Virus record (IMG/VR): IMGVR_UViG_3300017917_001687
Span: 1-64,000 of that record
Reading direction: 5' to 3' (one strand)
DNA: 64,000 nucleotides
Origin: a virus
The notes under the pieces: generated by a model
Told to the model about the DNA's origin: nothing
Database searches by the model: none
The model's input: only the letters and a program-made list of their open reading frames with translations
Shown here: in pieces, positions 46,366 through 54,096 of the stretch
Numbering within the stretch: the first letter of the stretch is position 1
Layout: each line of letters opens with the position of its first letter
Program-made: the position numbers and the translations under genes

Positions 46366-47211
46366 ATGTCAACATTTGATGCAGTACTGGCTCAGTACGA
46401 AAAAAACAAAAACGCTGCAAGCAGCAACAAAGTATCTCAAGAAGATAGACTAAAAAAGTATTTTACAACTCTTTTACCTAAAGGTGCTAGAAGTGGTGAA
46501 AAACGTATCCGTATCCTACCTACCAAAGATGGTAGTTCTCCCTTTGCCGAATCTTACTTTCATGAAATCCAAGTAGATGGTAATTGGGTAAAACTTTATG
46601 ACCCTAAACAAGAAGGTAAACGTTCACCATTAAATGAAGTTTATGAGGGTCTTATGATGACCGGTGTTGAAGCCGATAAGGTTTTGGCTCGTCAGTATCG
46701 TGCTCGTAAATTCTACATTGTTAAAGTTATTGATCGTGAAAACGAACAAGATGGTGTTAAATTTTGGAGATTTAAACACAATAGTAAAGGTGAGGGTGTT
46801 TTAGACAAAATTTTCCCACTTTTCAAAAACAAAGGTGATATTACCGATTTAGAAAAAGGTCGTGATTTAATTATCACTTTAGGATTAACTAAAGCGGGAA
46901 ATGGTCGTGAATACACAACAATCACCTCTATTATCCCTGAAGACCAATCACCACTACATGTGGACAAGGAAACTGCTCAATCATGGGTTAATGATGAATT
47001 AACATGGTCAGATGTTTACTCAAAGAAACCTGAAGAGTATCTTGAAATGATTGCCAAAGGTGAAGTACCTAAGTGGGATTCTGAAACCAAAAAATGGGTA
47101 TCAGGATCTACAGAAGAGACAACATTAATGTCTCCTCCAGCATCAAGCACAAAAGTACCTGATTACGATCCACAAGAAAATGATTCTGAGGACGATGATC
47201 TACCTTTCTAA
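46366..47211 (+). CDS. Single-stranded DNA-binding protein (gp32-like)
   Basis: The 281 residues fit a gp32-type SSB. A basic N-terminal segment with helices (FDAVLAQYEKNKN) is followed by the OB-fold region with RIRILPTKDGSSPFAESYFH and QYRARKFYIVKVIDREN. A Pro/Ser linker and an acidic tail ending in DSEDDDLPF complete it. The tail is the site through which T4-type SSBs recruit helicase and recombination partners. There is no Cys in the entire protein, so the zinc site of T4 gp32 is missing. It leads the recombination-replication cluster; no late box precedes it, in keeping with early or middle expression. Confidence 0.85.
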   Translation: MSTFDAVLAQYEKNKNAASSNKVSQEDRLKKYFTTLLPKGARSGEKRIRILPTKDGSSPFAESYFHEIQVDGNWVKLYDPKQEGKRSPLNEVYEGLMMTGVEADKVLARQYRARKFYIVKVIDRENEQDGVKFWRFKHNSKGEGVLDKIFPLFKNKGDITDLEKGRDLIITLGLTKAGNGREYTTITSIIPEDQSPLHVDKETAQSWVNDELTWSDVYSKKPEEYLEMIAKGEVPKWDSETKKWVSGSTEETTLMSPPASSTKVPDYDPQENDSEDDDLPF

Positions 47212-47223
47212 AAAATAACTAAC

Positions 47224-47258
47224 AACTTGGACACTTAGACATAAAAAGTGTCCAAGTT
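47224..47258 (+). promoter_or_regulatory. 13-bp hairpin between SSB and recombinase genes
   Basis: AACTTGGACACTT (47224-47236) pairs perfectly with AAGTGTCCAAGTT (47246-47258), loop of 9 bases. It is followed by only a weak T/A tract, so it could be an attenuator/terminator or an RNA processing or stability element between two differently dosed genes. Confidence 0.6.
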
Positions 47259-47273
47259 TAAAATTAAAATATT

Positions 47274-48263
47274 ATGGCAATTAAGAAAAAAGAATTTAAA
47301 CCACTTGATTTTAAGGAAAAGTTTTCCACTAAAACAAAATACAAAGAAACCAATTTCTACTTCTGTGGTGATGCGGTATTGAAAGCGTGTGGAATGCCAG
47401 GTCCGGTTATGGGTGGTGTTAATATGTTATTAGGACATAGTAACTCATCAAAAACAACCGCAATGATTTTGGCGGCAGCAGATGCTCAGAGAAAGGGTCA
47501 CCTTCCGGTATTCATTATTACCGAGAAAAAATGGAGTTGGGAACATGCTGTTGAATTAGGATTACAGGCGGAAAAAAATGCGGACGGAGAGTGGGATGGT
47601 CATTTCATATTTAACGATAGTTTTGACTATATTGAACAAGCAACCGATTTTATTAATGAAATATTGGATACACAAGAAAAGGGTGAATTACCATATTCAT
47701 TATTATTCTTATGGGATTCTGTTGGTTCAATACCATGTAAGATGACATTTGAAGGTAAAGGTGGTAAAATGCACAACGCATCTACTTTATCTGACAAAAT
47801 CGGTATGGGAATTCACTCAAGAATATCAAAGTCTAAAAAGGAAGATTACCCATATTACAACACATTAGTCGTTGTTAACCAACCATGGGTTGATTTACCG
47901 GATAATCCATTTGGACAACCTGAAATTAAGGCTAAAGGTGGTGAGGCATTATGGTTGGCGTCTTCAATAATTTTCTTGTTTGGAAATCAGAAAAAGTCAG
48001 GTATAAACCACATTACCGCAACCAAAAATGGTAGAACAGTATCATATGCAATCAGAACCAAAATATCAATTATTAAAAATCACGTAAATGGTTTACAATA
48101 CAAAGATGGTAAAATCATTGCGACCCCACATGGTTATATTGATGATGATAAAGACGCATTGGATGCTTACAAAAAGGAACATTCCGACTACTGGAACGCA
48201 ATATTATCGGGTACCGGAGAGATGACTTTTGGAGAAACGGCTGACGAGTATATTGAGGACTAA
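47274..48263 (+). CDS. UvsX/RecA-family recombinase
   Basis: This 329-residue ATPase has Walker A GHSNSSKTT (G54 to T62; S replaces the usual second G, as T4 UvsX also departs from consensus) and Walker B LLFLWDSVGS near 141-150. It also has the RecA-like MAW region FIITEKKWSWEHAVELG and L2-like loop ending in VVNQPW. It forms presynaptic filaments for strand exchange and recombination-dependent replication in T4. It is placed 62 bases after the SSB gene with the hairpin between. The acidic C-terminal end (ETADEYIED) is typical. Confidence 0.88.
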   Translation: MAIKKKEFKPLDFKEKFSTKTKYKETNFYFCGDAVLKACGMPGPVMGGVNMLLGHSNSSKTTAMILAAADAQRKGHLPVFIITEKKWSWEHAVELGLQAEKNADGEWDGHFIFNDSFDYIEQATDFINEILDTQEKGELPYSLLFLWDSVGSIPCKMTFEGKGGKMHNASTLSDKIGMGIHSRISKSKKEDYPYYNTLVVVNQPWVDLPDNPFGQPEIKAKGGEALWLASSIIFLFGNQKKSGINHITATKNGRTVSYAIRTKISIIKNHVNGLQYKDGKIIATPHGYIDDDKDALDAYKKEHSDYWNAILSGTGEMTFGETADEYIED

Positions 48264-48281
48264 CCTATAAAAACAAACTAA

Positions 48282-49304
48282 ATGTCTAACGTACTATTAG
48301 TAGATGGAGATAACTTATTAACGATTGGTTTTTTTGGTTTAAAAAATCATTTTTATAAAGGACAACACATTGGTGGACTATTTCATTTTATCAACACAAT
48401 TCGTAAAATGATTGAAGTCCACCATCTTGATAAAGTTGTTGTTTTTTGGGATGGTGAAGAAGGATCTGAAACGAGAAGAAAATTTTATCATCATTATAAA
48501 CAAAACAGAAAATCAAGAATCAGGACCGAAGAAGAGATGAACTCTTATGGTCACCAAAGAAATAGGGTAAAACAATACTTAGAAGAACTATTTGTTCGAC
48601 AAGGTGAGTTTGAATTTTGTGAGACAGATGATGCAATCGCATATTACTCACAAAACTCACCAAAAGAAAAAAAGATTGTTTTTTCATCAGATGGGGATTT
48701 AACACAATTAGTGTCTGAAGATACAAAAATCTATAACCCATCATTTTCAAAAATGTATCAACCAAATGATATGTTCGTATATGACCACGAAGAAGTTTTA
48801 ATTGAGAACATTAAAATTGTTAAAATACTTTGTGGTGATAAATCCGATAATATTGCTGGCATTAAAAATCTTGGAATAAGAACACTTATAACTAATGTAC
48901 CTGAAATAAGAACAGAGAGAATAACATTAGAGTATGTTCGTAATAGATTCAATGTTCTATTCGAGGAAAACAGAGACAATCGTGTTATAAATAACTTCTT
49001 AACAGGTGTAACCAAACACGGGGTTTTAGGTGAAGAGTTTTTTGATGTGAACAATCGTATTGTAAGTTTAGATAATCCTTTTTTAACCGACTATGCAAAA
49101 TCGTATATAGAGGATTTAATAAACGAAAATATGGACCCGGAGGGTAGGTCATATAAAAACACAATGAAAATGATGGTGGAAGATGGAATATTCCTTCTAT
49201 TACCCAAATCTGATGATGCGTGGATTAGATTTTTAAATCCTTTTTTAAGGTTAACAAGAAAAGAAAAAAATAAAAAAACAATAAAAATTAGAAACAATGA
49301 ATAA
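48282..49304 (+). CDS. RNase H / 5'-3' flap exonuclease (T4 Rnh-like)
   Basis: This 340-residue FEN-family nuclease has acidic active-site residues in LLVDGDN (N-terminus), VVFWDGEEG, ETDDAIAYY and VFSSDGDLTQL. The helix-hairpin-helix-like metal/DNA motif CGDKSDNIAGIKNLG starts near 184. T4 Rnh is 305 residues; here the C-terminus is slightly longer. It removes RNA primers and flaps on the lagging strand. It overlaps the next small gene by 8 bases and sits between recombinase and helicase genes in the replication operon. Confidence 0.87.
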   Translation: MSNVLLVDGDNLLTIGFFGLKNHFYKGQHIGGLFHFINTIRKMIEVHHLDKVVVFWDGEEGSETRRKFYHHYKQNRKSRIRTEEEMNSYGHQRNRVKQYLEELFVRQGEFEFCETDDAIAYYSQNSPKEKKIVFSSDGDLTQLVSEDTKIYNPSFSKMYQPNDMFVYDHEEVLIENIKIVKILCGDKSDNIAGIKNLGIRTLITNVPEIRTERITLEYVRNRFNVLFEENRDNRVINNFLTGVTKHGVLGEEFFDVNNRIVSLDNPFLTDYAKSYIEDLINENMDPEGRSYKNTMKMMVEDGIFLLLPKSDDAWIRFLNPFLRLTRKEKNKKTIKIRNNE

Positions 49305-49740
49305 TCAAGACTTAACAAAATTTGAGTTTATTTTAACTCTACAAAACAACATCGTATGTCAACGTTTCTTCAACGTTAGAGAACACAATTTGGTAGCAAA
49401 AAAATCTATGGATTTATATTACTACGTAAAAAATATTTGTGACGAAATCAGTGAAGATTTGAAAATAAAAACTTTGGATTATCTACATGAAAATCGTGAT
49501 TATTTTTACGCTTTAGATGAATTGGGTAATAACGAAACAGAAGAAAAAGAAAACTTTTTGTTGAAGATTAAACTCGGTGACGAAGTATTTATTCAAAGAA
49601 TGTTTCCCGCAAATATCTATCATCCAAAAGTTAGATATACGGTAGATATTCGTCCCCACTTGAAAAGATATTTATCAGATCTAACGATCATACTATCTTC
49701 TCATGAATTGGAAACAACATATTTAAATTACGAACTATAA
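49297..49740 (+). CDS. Conserved-type hypothetical protein between nuclease and helicase
   Basis: This 147-residue soluble protein starts inside the end of the flap nuclease gene and lies 15 bases before the helicase gene. It begins FEFILTLQNNIVCQRFFNVR and has a long acidic helical middle with a YLHENRDYFYALDE segment, then a basic end (RYTVDIRPHLKRYLSDLTII). Its operon position suggests a replication accessory, for instance a helicase loader or modulator in the place of T4 gp59; no sequence motif supports gp59 itself. Unknown function. Confidence 0.6.
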   Translation: MNNQDLTKFEFILTLQNNIVCQRFFNVREHNLVAKKSMDLYYYVKNICDEISEDLKIKTLDYLHENRDYFYALDELGNNETEEKENFLLKIKLGDEVFIQRMFPANIYHPKVRYTVDIRPHLKRYLSDLTIILSSHELETTYLNYEL

Positions 49741-49755
49741 AAAAGGAAAAAACAC

Positions 49756-51132
49756 ATGGCAGAAAAGAATTTTGGATTTCTCGGGGCATCGTTCCAACAA
49801 TCACTATTAAAATCAATCATCGAAGATAAAAAATATGGTGAGCAGATTATAGATGTTATCGAGAGTAAATATTTTGACAACAATTCTTTCAGATTTATAG
49901 TTGAAAACATCAAAGAATATTACAACAAATATAACAAAACACCCAACTACGATTCATTATCACAAAAAATAATACTTGAAATGGGTTCCAAGGAAGGATC
50001 AATGATACACCTTGACACCATTGAAAATATTAAAGAAAACACCCAAGATTCACAATTGGTTAGGGATGAGGCGTTAAATTTTTGTAAACAACAAAACCTC
50101 AAAAAAGAACTAAAAAAAGTTCAAACAATTATTGACAACGGGGCTTTTCAACAATACCACGAAATTGAAGGTATTATTCAAAAAGCATTACAAGTTGGGT
50201 TACCGCCACAAGAGTCTATGGACGTTTTTCACGATATTGATGGTGCCCTTGAACCGGATAATAGAAACCCAATTCCAACAGGTGTCAATGGTTTGGACTT
50301 AGCATTAAAAGGTGGTTTAGGTAAGAGAGAGTTAGGTGTGGTTTTAGCACCAACAGGTACAGGTAAAACAACATTATTGACCTTGTTCTCAAATACTGCA
50401 TACAATCACAATTTCAGTGTTTTACAGATATTTTTTGAAGACAATCCAGCAAATATTAAAAGAAAACACTTTACTATTTGGACTGGAATTGAACCCGATG
50501 AACAACCTGAAAGAAAAGAAGAGGTAAAATCTATGGTTGAAGACATTAAACTTAACAACCCAGCAACACTGGACATAGTTAAGTTACCGAGTGATTCGGT
50601 TACAATATCTGAAATCAAATCAAGAATCAGAAAACATCTTTCTGATGGTAAAAAATTAGACCTATTAGTAATTGACTATGTTGATTGTATCTCACCTGAA
50701 AGATCCACATTTGGTGAAGAGTGGAAAGGTGAAGGTTCTGTAATGAGAAGTCTTGAGGCAATGACCGATGAATTCGGAATAGCAATATGGACCGCTACAC
50801 AAGGAAATCGAGATTCGATTTCATCTGAAGTTGTTACAACAGACCAAATGGGTGGTTCGATTAAGAAAGCACAAATTGGTCACGTAGTTCTATCTGTTGG
50901 TAAGACGTTAGAACAAAAAGAGCACAATTTAGCCACAATGACATTATTAAAATCAAGAATCGGTCAAGATGGGATTATATGGTCTAATTGTAAGTTTGAC
51001 AATAAGTTTTTAGTTATTGATACTGAAAGTCAAACAACACTTCTTGGTCATCAAGAAGAAAAAGAAAAAACCCAAGCAACACGAGCTAGGGACGCATTTA
51101 TGAATAGACAGAAAATGCTTAATCGTGGATAA
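49756..51132 (+). CDS. Replicative DNA helicase (gp41/DnaB-like)
   Basis: This 458-residue RecF/DnaB-type helicase has an N-terminal helical domain (about 1-150). The motor domain follows: GVNGLDLALKGGLGKRELG, Walker A APTGTGKTT (about 198-206), Walker B DLLVIDYVD (about 303-311) and WTATQGNRDSISSE with the sensor QGNR. It matches T4 gp41 (475). It unwinds the lagging-strand template as a hexamer. The spacer AAAAAAGGAAAAAACAC before the ATG contains only a weak purine run. It is the last gene before the reductase. Confidence 0.9.
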   Translation: MAEKNFGFLGASFQQSLLKSIIEDKKYGEQIIDVIESKYFDNNSFRFIVENIKEYYNKYNKTPNYDSLSQKIILEMGSKEGSMIHLDTIENIKENTQDSQLVRDEALNFCKQQNLKKELKKVQTIIDNGAFQQYHEIEGIIQKALQVGLPPQESMDVFHDIDGALEPDNRNPIPTGVNGLDLALKGGLGKRELGVVLAPTGTGKTTLLTLFSNTAYNHNFSVLQIFFEDNPANIKRKHFTIWTGIEPDEQPERKEEVKSMVEDIKLNNPATLDIVKLPSDSVTISEIKSRIRKHLSDGKKLDLLVIDYVDCISPERSTFGEEWKGEGSVMRSLEAMTDEFGIAIWTATQGNRDSISSEVVTTDQMGGSIKKAQIGHVVLSVGKTLEQKEHNLATMTLLKSRIGQDGIIWSNCKFDNKFLVIDTESQTTLLGHQEEKEKTQATRARDAFMNRQKMLNRG

Positions 51133-51177
51133 TAAACAAAAAAATTTTACTAACTAAAAAAAAATAAATTTATCACT

Positions 51178-53037
51178 ATGGATGAATCACAAAAAATATT
51201 GTCAGACTTAACGGTCTACATGAAGTACGCTAAGTTTGTTCCCGAATTACAGAGAAGAGAATCTTGGGAAGAATTGGTCACTAGAAACATGGACATGCAC
51301 ATTAAAAAGTACCCTAAATTAAAAGATGAAATAACTAAAGTGTACAAATTTGTGTATGATAAAAAAGTATTACCATCAATGAGATCAATGCAATTTGGTG
51401 GTAAACCAATTGAAATTTCACCAAATAGAATTTACAATTGTGCTTACTTACCAATCGACCATATTGATGCGTTTTCAGAAACGATGTTCTTATTATTAGG
51501 TGGAACAGGTGTTGGATATTCAGTTCAAAAACACCATGTTGATAGACTACCTGAAGTAAGAAAACCAAACCCAAATAGGGTTAGAAGATTTTTAATTGGG
51601 GATTCAATTGAGGGATGGGCAGACGCAATAAAAGTGTTGTTTAAATCATACTTTGGTCAACAATCATCAACACCTGAATTTGACTATTCAGACATTAGAC
51701 CTAAAGGTGCACAATTAGTTACCTCTGGTGGTAAAGCTCCGGGACCTCAACCATTAAAAGATTGTATCCATAAATTACAAGGAATGTTGGATTCAAAAGA
51801 AGATGGTCAAAAACTAACACCAATTGAAGTACATGATATGGTTTGTCATATTGCGGATGCGGTTCTTGCTGGCGGTATTCGTAGAGCGGCATTAATTTCG
51901 TTATTCTCGGCAGATGACCACGAAATGATTTCATGTAAGTCAGGCGCTTGGTGGGAACAAAACCCACAACGTGGTAGAGCAAATAACTCAGCAGTCCTTG
52001 TTAGACACAAAGTGACCAAAGATTTCTTTATGGATTTATGGAAACGTGTTGAAGCGTCAGGAGCGGGCGAACCTGGAATTTATTTAACCAATGACAAAGA
52101 TTGGGGAACAAACCCTTGTTGTGAAATTGCGTTGAGACCAAATCAATTCTGTAACTTATGTGAAGTAAATGTATCGGATATTGAATCTCAAGAAGATTTA
52201 AACGCTCGTGTTAAGGCGGCTGCGTTTATTGGAACACTACAAGCTGGTTATACTGATTTCCATTACTTAAGAGATATTTGGAAACGTACAACAGAAAAAG
52301 ATGCGTTAATTGGTGTATCAATGACCGGTATCGGTTCTGGTGTTGTTTTAGGTTATGATATGAAAGAAGCAGCTAAAATTGTTAAGGAAGAAAACTCAAG
52401 AGTGGCTGAATTAATCGGTATTAATAAATCTGCGAGAACAACAACAGTAAAACCAGCAGGTACCACATCATTAACATTGGGTACATCATCAGGAATACAC
52501 GCATGGCATAACGATTATTACATTAGACGTGTTAGGGTTGGTAAAAATGAGGCGATTTATAATCACCTTGTAACTAATCATCCAGAACTAGTTGAAGACG
52601 AGTTTTTCAGACCACATGATACTGCAGTAATATCGGTTCCACAAAAAGCTCCTGAAGGTGCTATTTTAAGGACAGAAAGCCCATTCCAATTGTTGGAACG
52701 TATTAAAAAGATTACACAAGAATGGGTTAAACCTGGACATAGAAGTGGTTCTAATTCACACAACGTCTCTGCAACTGTTAGTTTAAAACCCGAAGATTGG
52801 GAACTAGCTGGTGAATGGATGTGGGAAAATAGAGATTACTACAATGGATTGTCTGTTTTACCATATGATGGTGGTACATACATACAAGCACCATTTGAGG
52901 ATTGTACAAAAGAAGAATTTGATAAACTTTATACTAAGTTACACTCAATTGATTTAACTAAAGTTGTTGAAATCAATGATGAAACAAATCTTAGTGGTGA
53001 ATTGGCTTGTGCTGGTGGTGCATGTGAGATTAAGTAA
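51178..53037 (+). CDS. Class II (B12-dependent) ribonucleotide reductase
   Basis: This 619-residue single-chain reductase resembles Lactobacillus RTPR rather than T4 NrdA. The N-terminal redox Cys is C88 (NRIYNCAYLPID). The thiyl motif is NPCCEI (N312, C314, E316; NxCxE), with redox partner C325, 11 residues after C314 as in C408/C419 of RTPR. Radical-loop and substrate residues lie in KSARTTTVKPAGTTSLTLGT. The C-terminal C-x4-C (C611, C616; CAGGAC) can re-reduce the active site. It needs adenosylcobalamin, so dNTP supply would be oxygen-independent but dependent on host B12. It is coupled by TAATG to the DUF5522 gene. Confidence 0.88.
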   Translation: MDESQKILSDLTVYMKYAKFVPELQRRESWEELVTRNMDMHIKKYPKLKDEITKVYKFVYDKKVLPSMRSMQFGGKPIEISPNRIYNCAYLPIDHIDAFSETMFLLLGGTGVGYSVQKHHVDRLPEVRKPNPNRVRRFLIGDSIEGWADAIKVLFKSYFGQQSSTPEFDYSDIRPKGAQLVTSGGKAPGPQPLKDCIHKLQGMLDSKEDGQKLTPIEVHDMVCHIADAVLAGGIRRAALISLFSADDHEMISCKSGAWWEQNPQRGRANNSAVLVRHKVTKDFFMDLWKRVEASGAGEPGIYLTNDKDWGTNPCCEIALRPNQFCNLCEVNVSDIESQEDLNARVKAAAFIGTLQAGYTDFHYLRDIWKRTTEKDALIGVSMTGIGSGVVLGYDMKEAAKIVKEENSRVAELIGINKSARTTTVKPAGTTSLTLGTSSGIHAWHNDYYIRRVRVGKNEAIYNHLVTNHPELVEDEFFRPHDTAVISVPQKAPEGAILRTESPFQLLERIKKITQEWVKPGHRSGSNSHNVSATVSLKPEDWELAGEWMWENRDYYNGLSVLPYDGGTYIQAPFEDCTKEEFDKLYTKLHSIDLTKVVEINDETNLSGELACAGGACEIK

Positions 53038-53240
53038 TGAACGATAAGATAAAAATAAATGAGGGGGAGGATAATACTTCCCCTTTAGATTTTTACACTG
53101 AAAATGGTAATAGGGTTTTTACCGAACATTACCACAAAAAAAGAGGATTTTGTTGTGGTAATCGATGTCGTCATTGCCCTTACGAACCCAAATATCAAAA
53201 ATATAACATGACATTATTAGAAAATAAAGAACCACGTTAA
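53037..53240 (+). CDS. DUF5522 Cys-rich small protein
   Basis: This 67-residue protein has NRVFTEHYHKKRGFCCGNRC followed by RHCPY, the DUF5522 signature with four Cys that probably bind a metal. The family is common in Bacteroidota. The ATG is one base into the reductase stop codon (TAATG), so production is coupled to the reductase. A redox or metal partner role is speculative. The stop codon lies in the loop of the terminator that follows. Confidence 0.82.
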   Translation: MNDKIKINEGEDNTSPLDFYTENGNRVFTEHYHKKRGFCCGNRCRHCPYEPKYQKYNMTLLENKEPR

Positions 53241-53253
53241 TCGTGGTTTTTTT
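53231..53253 (+). terminator. Rho-independent terminator overlapping a stop codon
   Basis: ACCACG (53231-53236) pairs with CGTGGT (53242-53247); the loop TTAAT holds the TAA stop (53238-53240), and the following run is six T residues. The hairpin ends the replication/reductase unit. Confidence 0.8.
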
Positions 53254-53256
53254 GTA

Positions 53257-53264
53257 TATTTATA
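53257..53264 (+). promoter_or_regulatory. Putative late promoter TATTTATA
   Basis: Context TATATTTATAG, 4 bases before the ATG at 53269. Confidence 0.45.
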
Positions 53265-53268
53265 GTAT

Positions 53269-53598
53269 ATGAAAAATATTAGTTTTGAACATGAACACTT
53301 GGACCACTACGATGGTCAAGATAACTATGAACTTGGAATCTATGAAGATGGTGAAGTTATGGGCTATGTTCAATATGTTATCTTTGACAACGAAATCACA
53401 GTTAGTGATATACTGGTTAGACCAAACAGAAGAAGAGAGGGTTTCGGTTCCATGTTAATAAAAAAGATGAAACAATTACACCCAGAAGCAACATACAGAC
53501 CATCACTAAAAACCGATTTAGGATCTAAGTTTATTCATAAAGATGTTGAATTAAACGAAGAAGTAGATCGAATAAAGAAACTAATAAATCTATTATAG
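53269..53598 (+). CDS. GNAT-type acetyltransferase
   Basis: This 109-residue compact GNAT fold has the acyl-CoA motif A segment ITVSDILVRPNRRREGFGSM (R/Q-x-x-G-x-G/A) followed by helix LIKKMKQLHPEA. It starts with DGQDNYELGIYEDGEVMGYV and lacks the C-terminal strands of larger family members. The late box upstream suggests production with virion genes; substrate unknown. Acetylation of a virion or host protein, or of a small molecule, is possible. Confidence 0.8.
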   Translation: MKNISFEHEHLDHYDGQDNYELGIYEDGEVMGYVQYVIFDNEITVSDILVRPNRRREGFGSMLIKKMKQLHPEATYRPSLKTDLGSKFIHKDVELNEEVDRIKKLINLL

Positions 53599-53628
53599 TT
53601 TTATTCACACCCATTTCGTTATTTCCTA

Positions 53629-53636
53629 TATTTATA
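53629..53636 (+). promoter_or_regulatory. Putative late promoter TATTTATA (gp25)
   Basis: Context TATATTTATATG, 3 bases before the ATG at 53640. Confidence 0.45.
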
Positions 53637-53639
53637 TGT

Positions 53640-54095
53640 ATGGCAGTAACATATGGTATAGATTTTCCTTTTAGGAATAGCTTAAAGGGTGATTTCCTAA
53701 CAATGACCGAAACACCCGAACAAGAGATCAGGGCGAACCTGATACATCTTTTATTGACTCGAAAGGGTTCTAGATATTATTTACCCGATTTTGGTACAAG
53801 ATTATATGAGTTCATTTTTGAACCTAATGATGCTGTTACTTGGGGTCAAATAGAAGATGAAATAAGGACTGCGGTTAAAACTTATATACCAAACTTAGAA
53901 ATCAAAAAAATTACTGTTGTTGGTGCGGAACAAGATACCGATGGTGAAGGTGTAAGTGTTAGTGAGGATGAAGATTCTCGCTTATTTAGAATTTCAGACG
54001 CATCTAGTAAACCATACACCGCAAAAGTTAGAGTGGATTATGAGGTTAACGACTCACCATTTGTATCATCAGATTTTATAATTATAAACATTTAA
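53640..54095 (+). CDS. Baseplate wedge protein gp25-like
   Basis: This 151-residue member of the gp25/W (lysozyme-like fold) family has IRANLIHLLLTRKGSRYYLP followed by DFGTRLYEFIFEP, then strands including KVRVDYEVND. T4 gp25 is 132 residues. gp25 clamps the wedge core (gp6-gp53) and initiates sheath polymerisation. It is followed after 1 base by the gp6-like gene, preserving the T4-type wedge module. A short acidic insertion (DGEGVSVSEDEDSR) is not in T4. Confidence 0.88.
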   Translation: MAVTYGIDFPFRNSLKGDFLTMTETPEQEIRANLIHLLLTRKGSRYYLPDFGTRLYEFIFEPNDAVTWGQIEDEIRTAVKTYIPNLEIKKITVVGAEQDTDGEGVSVSEDEDSRLFRISDASSKPYTAKVRVDYEVNDSPFVSSDFIIINI

Positions 54096-54096
54096 T

